Positions 14,351-23,342 of a DNA stretch of 27,066 nt are shown one piece after another. A model generated the notes under the pieces. That model was given only the letters and a program-made list of their open reading frames with translations, ran no database searches and was not told where the DNA came from. The translations under genes and the position numbers were made by a program. This stretch comes from an uncultured Prevotella sp. (lineage in GTDB: Bacteria; Bacteroidota; Bacteroidia; Bacteroidales; Bacteroidaceae): NCBI GenBank assembly GCA_937901345.1, contig CALCHM010000189.1:1-27066 (forward strand), written 5' to 3'. Position 1 is the stretch's first letter. The number at the start of each line of letters is the position of its first letter.

Positions 14351-17341
14351 TTAATACACAACCCCGATGCCCTTGCGACCGTCCATCTTAATGGTTAGCG
14401 GTTGTGAAAGTTTAACATGTCGCACGAAATCGGTTTCATGCTCTGCGGGAAGTTGATTGAGTCGCGCTTCATCAAAATAACCGTCGTTACGGAAGGGATT
14501 AATGGTGAAATAACCCACACCGAAGGAGGTGAGATTTTGGAAGAAGTGGGTGCCTTGACTGGGGTCGATACGGTAGTTCTCTAATCCGCATTCTACAATG
14601 ACTCGCGCACCACTGATGTGCGGCCACTTCACAGGCAAACCTAACCAGGGGTCTGAACTGCCCCATCTGCCAGGACCAACAAGTACGTAACCGCGCTCTT
14701 CTGACATCTGTTGGGCATTAATGCGCTCAATGTCGTAAGCGGCTTGCTGATTGTTGGCAGCATTAAATCCTTCGGTTTTGACATACACCACATCTGAGAT
14801 ATCTGTGACAATGCCGTTACCCAAGCAGTTATGTGTAGTGATCAGCGTGTCGGCTTCCGCAATGAGTGAAAGGTCTTCATCAATTACTTCCTTGCTGTCT
14901 ACAATGGGGCGAATTTGCAGGAGGTAGAAATCCGCACGCTTGTCTCCGCCTGGTTGCACCTTGATGTCCATTGCAAATTCTATTTCAACAGGGCGTCCCA
15001 TTTCCTGGCGTCCTACTTCAAGCAATTTTGAAATGGTTGACGCAAGGGGGAATAGATCGTGTTGCAACATGTTGGAGAAAGAGATGATTTTACGCCCACC
15101 GGGATAATAACCGTCTCGAATGATTTGATCGTAGGGGTCGTAAGTGGACGAGACGAAGCGCAAGGTGTCATGACTTTCGGCATCCTTCAGCGAAAGTCGC
15201 TTGAGATTAAAGGCATCATCGGGCGAGAGCGATTGGCAATTTTCGGCCGTGCGCAAATCCAGAGCGTAGAAGCGGGTTTGCGTTTCGCGCAGTGCCATTT
15301 CGGTGTCGCTTAGTTGCAGGATGTGATGGGGATGTTTGGGCGATACGCGCAGGGTCACACCACCATCTACAATATATTTTCCTAAACCGATAGCCAAAGA
15401 AGCGATGCCATCTTCGGGACGTTCATCTCCTATGGGATAGAAGTTGAGCGAACGCGCCACGCCGGAAAGCGTTGGATAGAAATAGGCATCGCGCTGATTG
15501 CCGGTTTCGTCCGTACAGGTTCCGTGGGGCGCACCGACGACTTCTTGCAAAACGATGGCCATCTTTTCTTGGTCAATCAAATTTTGCGTGGCGGTGAGAT
15601 AGGCCTTGGAGTCCTTGTAAAATACGGATGCATAAACACCCTTGATGGCACGTTGCAGCATATCAAAAGCACCGGCAGACATGGCTGGATGGGGCACCAT
15701 ATACGTAGAATAAATACCAGCGAAGGGTTGATAATGCGAGTCTTCAAGGAGTGATGACGAACGCACGGCGATGGGACCATGCACCACTTCGCAGAGGTAC
15801 GTGAGGTCGTCCATAACATGTTCGGGAAGGTCTGCCGCCTCAAATGCTTTCAGGATTTCTTCGTCCGTGGCGTCAGAAAGTGCTATGGGATACAGATTGC
15901 CCTGTTCCATAAATTCATCAAACACATCGGTGGCAATCACAACGGTCTTGGGGATGTTGACGCTGAAGTTGTCGGTTTCAAACTTCGGATAGCGCTTGAC
16001 CATCGTGCCCATGAATGCCAAACCACGCCCTTTACCTCCGAGCGAACCGTTACCGATGCGCGCAAAATTGGCGTATTCGTCAAAGCGTTCCTTTTGGTAG
16101 ATGGCAACCACACCCTCATTCTTCATCTTTCGGTAAGAGGCGATGAGGTCGGCAATCAAGCGGCGTGCATCTTCCATGTCGATATAGTCGAGCACGTCAA
16201 TCTTCTTCAATATTTGTGCGGGGGGGAACATGGCACGCGAGAAGAAGAAGCGCGAGAAGTGGTTGTGAGAAAGGTGGTAGCGCAAACTAGCGTTCGGTAT
16301 GTCGAAAAGTTTCTTCTGAAGGTCCTTCAGATTCTTTATGCGCATGACTTCCTGACCATTCTCAGGATTGAGAATCACGAAATCGCCAAACCCAAAGTTC
16401 TGCATGATTTCACGACGCAGGTCTTGCGGATAACTCTTTGAATTTTTAGGGATGAACGATGTACGCAACTCTTGTGCAAAACAGCGATTGGATTCCTCGC
16501 TTGATTCAAGGATTATGGGGATGTGGGGGTCACGGCGTTTAACGTAAGATGCCAGACGGAATCCCGCTAGATTATCCTTCGCACCTGCTCGCATAAAACT
16601 CATGTCGGAGACAATGCCGAGGATGTTATCTTCATACGTGTTGTAGATACTCATGGCCTCTTCAAACGTACGTGCCAGCATAATCTTGGGGCGTCCGCGC
16701 ATGCGCAAGGTCTTGAGGTGGTCGTTAAGCGCTTCTTTCGAGAATTCCTGACTTTGCTCTAACACAAAACGGTATAAATGGGGCAAAGCCGAAGAATAGA
16801 AACGCACGGAGTCTTCAACCAACAAGATAATCTGCACCCCTACTGAAGCCACGTCGTTGGGCGCGTTCCATTTGTCTTCGAGCAACTTGATGATGGCCAA
16901 CAGCAATTCAGGATTTCCCAACCATGAGAAGATGTAATCAATACCTGAAAGATCCTCACGCTGCACACGCTTACTCACCTCTTTTGAGAAGGGTGTCAGC
17001 ACCACGATAGGGATGTTCGGATAATGACGTTTGATATCTTTTGCATCAGCAAAAATGTCGCTATTATCCATGTTGGGCATCACGATGATGAGTTGGAAAT
17101 CGCGCTCGCTGAGCATTTTCAGCGCCTCTTCCTCGGTTGTCACCTGTGTGAATCGTGGCGGATAGCGCAAACTCAAGGAGGTATATTCGTTGAAGATTTG
17201 TTCGTCAATGCGCCCATCATCTTCAAGCATGAACGCATCGTATTTTGTTGCCACAAGTAGCACGTGGTAAACGCGCTTATTCATCAACTCCGCAAAGGGT
17301 GTGTCGCGGAGAACAAGATCTTTTAATTTCGGTAGTGACAT
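14351..17341 (-). CDS. Tandem receiver / PPDK-type ATP-grasp fusion protein
   Basis: This 996-aa cytoplasmic protein has no signal or membrane segment. Residues 10-150 look like a receiver-type domain, but the phosphoacceptor position reads IIVMPNMD, without the usual Asp. Residues 167-320 form a second receiver-like domain with VEDS, GIVSDMSFMRAG (candidate Asp), PIILESSEE and a Lys in FIPKNSKSY. From about residue 425 comes the PEP synthase/PPDK nucleotide-binding domain: GNGSLGGKGRGLAFMG, AVRSSSLLED (Arg527) and FAGIYSTY. The C-terminal part has GYVLVGPGRWGSSDPWLG. The phosphohistidine swivel domain and the PEP-binding TIM barrel of true PEP synthase are not seen, so it is unlikely to make PEP. 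Proteins of this kind are conserved in Bacteroidetes; I know of no assigned function. Confidence 0.85.
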   Translation of the reverse strand: MSLPKLKDLVLRDTPFAELMNKRVYHVLLVATKYDAFMLEDDGRIDEQIFNEYTSLSLRYPPRFTQVTTEEEALKMLSERDFQLIIVMPNMDNSDIFADAKDIKRHYPNIPIVVLTPFSKEVSKRVQREDLSGIDYIFSWLGNPELLLAIIKLLEDKWNAPNDVASVGVQIILLVEDSVRFYSSALPHLYRFVLEQSQEFSKEALNDHLKTLRMRGRPKIMLARTFEEAMSIYNTYEDNILGIVSDMSFMRAGAKDNLAGFRLASYVKRRDPHIPIILESSEESNRCFAQELRTSFIPKNSKSYPQDLRREIMQNFGFGDFVILNPENGQEVMRIKNLKDLQKKLFDIPNASLRYHLSHNHFSRFFFSRAMFPPAQILKKIDVLDYIDMEDARRLIADLIASYRKMKNEGVVAIYQKERFDEYANFARIGNGSLGGKGRGLAFMGTMVKRYPKFETDNFSVNIPKTVVIATDVFDEFMEQGNLYPIALSDATDEEILKAFEAADLPEHVMDDLTYLCEVVHGPIAVRSSSLLEDSHYQPFAGIYSTYMVPHPAMSAGAFDMLQRAIKGVYASVFYKDSKAYLTATQNLIDQEKMAIVLQEVVGAPHGTCTDETGNQRDAYFYPTLSGVARSLNFYPIGDERPEDGIASLAIGLGKYIVDGGVTLRVSPKHPHHILQLSDTEMALRETQTRFYALDLRTAENCQSLSPDDAFNLKRLSLKDAESHDTLRFVSSTYDPYDQIIRDGYYPGGRKIISFSNMLQHDLFPLASTISKLLEVGRQEMGRPVEIEFAMDIKVQPGGDKRADFYLLQIRPIVDSKEVIDEDLSLIAEADTLITTHNCLGNGIVTDISDVVYVKTEGFNAANNQQAAYDIERINAQQMSEERGYVLVGPGRWGSSDPWLGLPVKWPHISGARVIVECGLENYRIDPSQGTHFFQNLTSFGVGYFTINPFRNDGYFDEARLNQLPAEHETDFVRHVKLSQPLTIKMDGRKGIGVVY

Positions 17342-17510
17342 ACGTATAAAGCGAATGAATGTGTGAAAAGATAGAATGAAAAGGTACCGTCCCTAAGCGA
17401 GAAGTGAACTTCACGAACAAAAAAGGGATACTCGCTAAACTGGATTTGCACCATAAATTGGGGTTTCAACTTGTCGGAGGAGTAATTTACGTCGTAAATC
17501 GGGGGCAGAG

Positions 17511-17700
17511 AAGTGTCTGCGAGGTTTTAGCAAGTCAATTTTTCTTACCGACAAATGTCAGCAGGGTTTTAGCAAGTCATTTTGGAGTGCCAACAAGTGT
17601 CTGCGAAGTTTCGCGAATTATTTTGGACTGCCGACAAGTGTCTGCGGGGTTTCGCGAATCATTTTGGAGTGCCGACAAGTGTCTGTGGCGTTGATACATT
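17511..17700. repeat. Array II: 41-42 bp tandem repeat
   Basis: Four clear units start at 17511, 17553, 17595 and 17636 (42, 42 and 41 bp apart), with a decayed fifth at 17677. Each begins with AAGTGTCTGCG or a close variant, runs through GGTTTCGCGAATC or GGTTTTAGCAAGTC, and ends ATTTTGGAGTGCCGAC. Two dyads recur per unit: TTCGCGAA (in the later units) and GACAAGTGTC across the unit boundary. It is non-coding. Confidence 0.85.
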
Positions 17701-17747
17701 TGATGTGACGCCCGAATGAAAGGAACTCGTAGATAGTTTTGAAAAGA

Positions 17748-17816
17748 GAAAAAGGAGAAACACATGCAGGGCGACAAAGCACGAGCGGTGTTTCCCCATG
17801 TTTTTTCTCCTTTTTC
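17748..17816 (-). terminator. Terminator hairpin after ispF
   Basis: Arms of about 20 bp (17748-17766 and 17797-17816; GAAAAAGGAGAAA on one side, TTTCTCCTTTTTC on the other) flank a 30-nt loop. The hairpin starts 13 bp past the ispF stop. The descending arm and what follows are T-rich on the minus strand. Confidence 0.7.
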
Positions 17817-17829
17817 CTCAGAATGTGGG

Positions 17830-18303
17830 TTATTTTTCAATGAGTGCTACCGCATACGCTGAAATACCCTCTTCCCTACCCGTGAATCCGAGTTTTTCGG
17901 TGGTGGTTGCCTTGATGCTCACGTCATCGGTCGTAATGTCCATAAGCGGCGCAAGCGTTTCTTTCATGGCTTCAACATGAGGGTTGATTTTGGGACGTTC
18001 GGCACAGATAGTTGCGTCGATATTCCCAATGCGGTATCCCTTAGCCTTGAGAAGTTCCGTGGTGCGGCGCAGGAGAATTTTACTATCAATGTTGTGAAAC
18101 TCAGCGCCCGTATCAGGAAAATGATAACCGATATCGCGCATGTTGGCAGCACCGAGAAGTGCATCACAGATGGCGTGAATCAACACATCAGCATCGCTAT
18201 GTCCGAGGAGACCTAACGTATGCTCAATCTTTATGCCACCGAGCCAAAGTTCACGTCCTTCAACCAAACGATGGACGTCGAAACCCATTCCTATTCTTAT
18301 CAT
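17830..18303 (-). CDS. ispF: 2-C-methyl-D-erythritol 2,4-cyclodiphosphate synthase
   Basis: Fifth enzyme of the MEP isoprenoid pathway: cyclises CDP-ME 2-phosphate to MEcPP with release of CMP. The 157-aa product has the normal length. The signature MIRIGMGFDVHRLVEGREL carries the metal ligands Asp9 and His11. LGLLGHSDADVLIHAICDALLGAAN, GYHFPDT and STEKLGFTGREEGISAYAV-type residues (here TTEKLGFTGREEG) complete the active site. It is the last gene of the FAH-porU-porV-ispF run, 37 bp after porV. The same porU-porV-ispF order is, from memory, found in Porphyromonas gingivalis. Confidence 0.97.
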   Translation of the reverse strand: MIRIGMGFDVHRLVEGRELWLGGIKIEHTLGLLGHSDADVLIHAICDALLGAANMRDIGYHFPDTGAEFHNIDSKILLRRTTELLKAKGYRIGNIDATICAERPKINPHVEAMKETLAPLMDITTDDVSIKATTTEKLGFTGREEGISAYAVALIEK

Positions 18304-18340
18304 GTGAATGCAAAATTGTGGTGTTAGAAATGTTTACGCA

Positions 18341-19489
18341 TTAGCGGCCAAACATGTCGCGAAGTGCATCAAGTTCGAATGACAGACTGACACGCATGGT
18401 TTGGTCGAGCGGATTGGAAGATTCTGTAGCAATAGTGTAGGCCGCATCAACGTTGAGCACGTTCATCTTAAAACCTGCACCCACCGCATAATACTTACGG
18501 TTGCCCTGCATCTCGCTTTCGTGGTGATAACCTGCACGCAAGAAGAACTTGTCGTTGTAATTGTATTCCGCACCTACGCTCCATTGTATTTCTTCAAGTT
18601 CGCCCTTAAAACCACGTTCGCTATCGCCAAAACTCTTGAAGATTCCGGAGATGGAGGATACGTCGTAATAGTCCGATTTCAAGCGATCTTGATAGTCGGC
18701 TTCTTCTTCACCTTCTTCCTTCAGCGGCATGGAAGGGACGAGGAGTTTGTTCACGTCGGCCGAAAAACTGATGCGGTTGTATTCGTCAATAGGCACCATC
18801 AACGAAGCACCCAAACGCATGTTCGTGGGGATGAAGTAAGAATAATCGTCGCCATAACTAATTTTTGAACCGATGTTGGAAATGTTCAACCCGAGCCCCA
18901 ACTGACATTCGCGCTGACCCAGCATTACGTAACTCTGGTTGTAGGCTGAGATGTCAGCAGCAAACGCCGAACCGGGTTTTACGTTGTCATCGTAATGTCC
19001 TGAAAGGTCGGAATAGATGTAACGCAAAGCGACACCTGCCGAAAAGGTTTCAGAAAGCATGCGTGAGTAGGCCACGTCAACTGCCATTTCATAAGGTTTG
19101 ATGGTCATGTCGCCCGTTTCAGTGATAACTTCACCCAACGAGAAATAGCGGAGTGATGCTGACACAGCTTGATAGTCGCCAATTCGGTAATAACCTGCAG
19201 CATTGAGCAAAGCAATATCGTTGGTGAGTTGGCGCAACCATGGTGTATAGTTAATGGCAAGTCCAGAGCGAGAAATGGCAAAGGGATACTTTGCGGGATT
19301 CCACGCTTGAGAGTTGACATCCGGATCGGTTGCCGCACCAAGGTCACCCATAGAGGCAGCACGCGCATCGCCAGCAATACTTTGTGAAACCACTGCTGTC
19401 ATAACGGGGTTAAACTGATCCTTTATGTCGTCTTGTGCACAGAGCGGAAGCGTGCAACAAGATGCTAAGAGCAAAACTTTATAGTTCAT
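18341..19489 (-). CDS. porV: Type IX secretion outer-membrane protein PorV (LptO)
   Basis: Beta-barrel outer-membrane protein that collects T9SS cargo from the secretion pore and delivers it to the PorU sortase. The ATG at 19489 gives a 382-aa product with a clean signal peptide (MNYKVLLLASCCTLPLCAQ). The frame is open to a TTG at 19510, which I consider less likely. The mature protein begins DDIKDQFNPVMTAVVSQ, followed by the family hallmark GDARAASMGDLGAATDPDVNSQAWNPAK split over two strands, and then alternating amphipathic beta strands. Residues near 330 (FFLRAGYHHE) and the C-terminal aromatic strand fit the FadL-like barrel. It lies 80 bp after porU. Confidence 0.93.
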   Translation of the reverse strand: MNYKVLLLASCCTLPLCAQDDIKDQFNPVMTAVVSQSIAGDARAASMGDLGAATDPDVNSQAWNPAKYPFAISRSGLAINYTPWLRQLTNDIALLNAAGYYRIGDYQAVSASLRYFSLGEVITETGDMTIKPYEMAVDVAYSRMLSETFSAGVALRYIYSDLSGHYDDNVKPGSAFAADISAYNQSYVMLGQRECQLGLGLNISNIGSKISYGDDYSYFIPTNMRLGASLMVPIDEYNRISFSADVNKLLVPSMPLKEEGEEEADYQDRLKSDYYDVSSISGIFKSFGDSERGFKGELEEIQWSVGAEYNYNDKFFLRAGYHHESEMQGNRKYYAVGAGFKMNVLNVDAAYTIATESSNPLDQTMRVSLSFELDALRDMFGR

Positions 19490-19569
19490 GTTTTTGGTTG
19501 TTTTATTCAATTAGCCAAAAGTTTTAATTGGGATTGGGGATGTGAGTTTGTTACACCCTCGTTAGGTTA

Positions 19570-22500
19570 CTAAAGCACAATCAAGCGTTCGCCATCGATT
19601 TCTTCCTCACCTTGCTCGGATGTAATGGTTGCACGGAAGATGTAAAGACCCTTGGGCACAGGCATTCCGGAAGCGGTTGCGAGATTCCAACGTTGTGTGG
19701 CATAGGTTGTCGTGAGTGTTTGTTGTTGTTGCCAAACCTTTTTTCCCGTTGTTGTGTAAACTTCGAAAGTGATGGTACCGCCCACGTGTTGAGCATCCAC
19801 GTTTGCCACGAATTGCGTAAATGTTCGTGCGGGATTGAGGGTTGCATACAAGCGCTTTCCCTGCTGTGCATCCTTGCCCACCACAAAATCTAACGTAGCA
19901 ATAGCTGAATTATTGTTATGATCCCAGGCACGGAGCGAAAGTTTGTGCCTACCGGGTTCTAAATTCTCAAGTTGATAACTTACCATACCTTCTTGATAGG
20001 AACCAAAATCGTAAGCAAAATACTCGTTGAGCACGATGAGATTATTGGTCTTACCATCAATGGTTAACTCGAGGTCGTGTCCCAAACTGGTGCCAGTTGC
20101 GTTGATACCTGAATCGTCTGAAATACGCGCCACAAGTAGCGGATGGTTGTTGGTTACACCGCCGTTGGGAAAGTCGGGTTCGTTGAGGTAGAGGTATATT
20201 TTTGGACCTATAGTGTCATTGCTTCCCGAGTTCTCCGTACCGTTAAGGTGGAAGTCCTCAAAGAATCCGTTGGCTTCCTTCGTACCATCGTGGTTTGCGG
20301 CATAGAGCGAAAGTCGAGCACGCTCGGTGCTATAACTGATGTCACGCGGAATGGGGACATAAATCTTGAAGCGTCCGTTACGCACCGAATCACTTCCTGA
20401 GAATACAATTTTCGTTCGTTCCTCAAAGGTGAAGGGTTCGCTGGCCACGTTACCCGAGTTGCGGCAGGCTAACGTTTCCATCTTGTCGTAAAGCGTTGCG
20501 GAAAGAATGCCCTTAAAATCTCCTTCGTTCACTATATAACCTGTAAACGAAGCGATAGATCCGGCCTTGAGTTCCTTGCTTTCATCAGGATGAATGGGGG
20601 TGCCATTGATGGAGTCAACAATGATTTGCAGCGTTGGTTGCATCAATCGCAAGGCGGGGTCGCCAGCAATGATATATTTCAATTTGTTAATAGTGCGGTC
20701 CTGCGCTGAGGTGATGAGTTTGTTTTTTGCAATGCGTAGGGCATCGCCGAAGGTGTTGTACGTTCCGTCAGCATTGCGTTTTACCAATGCTTCACAGAAG
20801 GCGACGTTTAGGGCATTGTTTTCAGTGGCATAAACGGCACGTGAAGAACACATGAAAGCAACGGCACCGCCATTGGGAGCAAAAAGCGCCATGCGACCGA
20901 AGTCGTTGGTGGCTTGGTCAAAGGGAAGGATCTCACACGAAGCAAGCACCCACAAAGGCAGTGCTTTCGACGTAACGTTTTCCCAGTCACTGGTTTCAAA
21001 AATGTAAGAGTGTGAAATCTGTGCAGGACTTCCGTGACCACTATAATTAAACATAAGAGCACCACGCTTGATTTCTTCCGTAAGCATTTCCGTTGCTTTA
21101 GGGAAACGATAACCCGTTGCCGTCATTTGACGTTCGTAAAAGTCGGGATAAATGCGACGCACGTTAAGTTGATTTTCACTCGCCTTTAATATCACCTGTG
21201 CGGTGCGCTCAGCGTCTTTCATGTGTGCGTTTTTGTCGCCAGCATCGGTTGAGCGGGGGGCGTCTCCTATCATTACTATGCGATTTTTCCAACTGCCTGC
21301 ATACTGATTTTGCATATAGGCGATTGATTTGTCAACGAGCGTCTTCGCATGGGTCGTGTTGCTACATACAAAGCGACCAATGCCGAGGTCCACCTTTTCT
21401 ACCTTAGGAGAATTACCCTCACCGTCATCGAGCAGACCAAAGTAGTCATCACTGGGATATGAAACGATGTCACCGATTGCATTTTCGGATTGAGTGTCGT
21501 AAGAATCGTTATCCTCGTAAATTAGGAGGTAGTCTTTTGACGAACGTGATTTCCACGCTTCTGTCACCATACGGTTGTCAAAGCTGCCATCGCCAAAGAG
21601 CAGGAGATACTTAGGCATGTCTGCTTCATGCTCGGCCTTGTCGTAAAGCATCTTCAGATAACGACGAATGGCGGTAACATCAGGAGTTCCCGAACCAAAC
21701 TCGTTAAAGATTTGATCCTGACGCACCACCTCAACGTTGAGGTTACTATACAGTCGGTGAGCTTCGGCAAGTCGGTGGGCTTCGTCGTCAAAAATCCCGC
21801 TTTCGGGTACGATGATAACCATGTGAATCGCACGCTGAGCATGCAAATTCTGGTTGTTCACCGTTCCGATAAGTGTTGGTGTGGCATAGTCAGCGGCTGT
21901 ATTCACAACTACATATCGACTTTTACCATCAACCGCAAGAGCAGTGAGAGTTTGACCACTGAGTTGTGCGGGACAACGCGTCACCTTACCCGTACCTTCA
22001 TCTATGCGCCAAACTTGTGTGGCATTCGAAGCCGATTCGAATTGCATTAAAACGGCATTCGAAGTCGTTGGAGTTGGAACAAACGAATAGGTTGCACCCG
22101 TTGCCGTGAGTTTACGCGAATAGGTCAAACTCAAATAATTCAATCGCGCATCGCGTCCTTGGGTTGTTGTAAACTTAATGGGGGTTGTACTACCAATACC
22201 GCTCAGCGAATAGTTCATTCGTTTATCTATCACAGACTCATGGTCGCGACAATAGCGGATGTTGAAGCGTCCTAAAGTGGTCTCGCCTGTAGTTACCTGC
22301 ACTTCAGTATTTGATATTTGGTTGGAAGCTGCAAATGAAAGTTCTAGTTTTGCCGAACCATCTGCAGCATCAGGCGTTAGAAGCGAAAAGGTCTTGACAT
22401 TGCCAGTTGCAAAATTGTAGGAATCATAGAACTGCTTCCCACCTTGATACCAGGCATAAGCATCCACATCGTAAAGCACGTGATAGGGCACTTCGGAAAG

Positions 22501-23319
22501 TGTTGTTTGTGCAGTTACAGTTTCATCGTCTTGAAGTTGCAAGGGATGTTCACCCTCTGTCACAAAGTAATACGACAAATTGGAATACGTATTGGTTTCG
22601 TGCTTCCAACGTTTGCCTGAATTATTCCACTTGCGGCGCACAATGCCGTTTGCAAAAAACAGTAACTTGTCACCGTTGCGCAGTGTCGCCACCTCGTTAA
22701 GGTCGTCAATCGGTGTGGTCACCCCGTCATAAATCTTCTTCACCTGTGGCATGCCACCATAACCAAACACCTTGACGCGATTGATATCGGCAAAACCCCA
22801 TTCCTTAAGGACCTCAGCAGAGAGTTGATAGATGCCTTCATTTGAAACAGCAATCTTTACCCACTTGCCAGTAGCTAAAACGGAATTCTCAGCATAGCGT
22901 TCGATCGTCGTGACGGAAGATTCGCTTAAGACAGCAGATTTCGGACGCAACGATACGCGAATGCTAGTGAGACGAACGGGACGTCCCTCTTTTTGAAGGA
23001 AGGGAACGAGACTCACATCTACAACACCACGCTTACGCTCCATGCCAAACGTAGTCTGTAGTTGTAGGTGTTCGGACAAAGTCACCCCCATCTGTTTGAG
23101 CGCGCGCACTTCTTTGACCGTCAGGTTTTCATATTCGGGATATTCCACAACAACTGCTGTATTCTGTTGCGTTTGCCCCGCAGCCAATTGAAGTTGGATA
23201 GCATATGTAGGAAGCGCCTCACCTATCGGATAATCCGCTGGGCGAAGCGTTTCAAAGGTTTGCGCTACGGAGGAGATGAAACTCAGCGCAAACAGCAATA
23301 TGGAGATGTATGATTTCAT
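19570..23319 (-). CDS. porU: Type IX secretion C-terminal signal peptidase/sortase PorU
   Basis: Surface cysteine protease of the gingipain family (C25) that removes the CTD of T9SS cargo and joins the cargo to anionic LPS. The 1249-aa precursor starts with a Sec signal (MKSYISILLFALSFISSVAQ). The catalytic pair is visible: His762 in YSGHGSPAQ and Cys795 in VLASCEILPF. Their 33-residue spacing equals that of the His657/Cys690 pair of P. gingivalis PorU. Before this come the C25 propeptide-like region and LLLFGDGSFDNR. The C-terminal 90 residues (from about RTFTQFVANVD to EEEIDGERLIVL) form a CTD-like beta-sandwich. It starts 23 bp after the FAH-family gene and leads into porV. Confidence 0.95.
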   Translation of the reverse strand: MKSYISILLFALSFISSVAQTFETLRPADYPIGEALPTYAIQLQLAAGQTQQNTAVVVEYPEYENLTVKEVRALKQMGVTLSEHLQLQTTFGMERKRGVVDVSLVPFLQKEGRPVRLTSIRVSLRPKSAVLSESSVTTIERYAENSVLATGKWVKIAVSNEGIYQLSAEVLKEWGFADINRVKVFGYGGMPQVKKIYDGVTTPIDDLNEVATLRNGDKLLFFANGIVRRKWNNSGKRWKHETNTYSNLSYYFVTEGEHPLQLQDDETVTAQTTLSEVPYHVLYDVDAYAWYQGGKQFYDSYNFATGNVKTFSLLTPDAADGSAKLELSFAASNQISNTEVQVTTGETTLGRFNIRYCRDHESVIDKRMNYSLSGIGSTTPIKFTTTQGRDARLNYLSLTYSRKLTATGATYSFVPTPTTSNAVLMQFESASNATQVWRIDEGTGKVTRCPAQLSGQTLTALAVDGKSRYVVVNTAADYATPTLIGTVNNQNLHAQRAIHMVIIVPESGIFDDEAHRLAEAHRLYSNLNVEVVRQDQIFNEFGSGTPDVTAIRRYLKMLYDKAEHEADMPKYLLLFGDGSFDNRMVTEAWKSRSSKDYLLIYEDNDSYDTQSENAIGDIVSYPSDDYFGLLDDGEGNSPKVEKVDLGIGRFVCSNTTHAKTLVDKSIAYMQNQYAGSWKNRIVMIGDAPRSTDAGDKNAHMKDAERTAQVILKASENQLNVRRIYPDFYERQMTATGYRFPKATEMLTEEIKRGALMFNYSGHGSPAQISHSYIFETSDWENVTSKALPLWVLASCEILPFDQATNDFGRMALFAPNGGAVAFMCSSRAVYATENNALNVAFCEALVKRNADGTYNTFGDALRIAKNKLITSAQDRTINKLKYIIAGDPALRLMQPTLQIIVDSINGTPIHPDESKELKAGSIASFTGYIVNEGDFKGILSATLYDKMETLACRNSGNVASEPFTFEERTKIVFSGSDSVRNGRFKIYVPIPRDISYSTERARLSLYAANHDGTKEANGFFEDFHLNGTENSGSNDTIGPKIYLYLNEPDFPNGGVTNNHPLLVARISDDSGINATGTSLGHDLELTIDGKTNNLIVLNEYFAYDFGSYQEGMVSYQLENLEPGRHKLSLRAWDHNNNSAIATLDFVVGKDAQQGKRLYATLNPARTFTQFVANVDAQHVGGTITFEVYTTTGKKVWQQQQTLTTTYATQRWNLATASGMPVPKGLYIFRATITSEQGEEEIDGERLIVL

Positions 23320-23342
23320 ATCTGCAAGTTAGGAACTTAAGA

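Larger units (their letters stand above)
17342..17829. other. Intergenic region upstream of the ATP-grasp gene
   Basis: The 488-bp gap holds array II (17511-17700) and the ispF terminator (17748-17816). The 170 bp next to the ATP-grasp start contain a short imperfect palindrome, GAAGTGAACTTC, and no clear TAnnTTTG box. A 96-residue open frame across 17404-17694 reflects the repeat and is not a gene. Confidence 0.65.

Noticed and set aside
14351..17341. Annotation as phosphoenolpyruvate synthase
   Set aside because: Only the nucleotide-binding domain is present; the catalytic phosphohistidine domain and PEP/pyruvate barrel are not seen.
17404..17694. 96-aa open frame across array II
   Set aside because: Its sequence repeats (FRESFWSADKC-like) only because the DNA repeats every 41-42 bp; no start context or conserved domain is seen.
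18341..19510. porV starting at 19510
   Set aside because: That start is a TTG; the ATG at 19489 gives a standard signal peptide.
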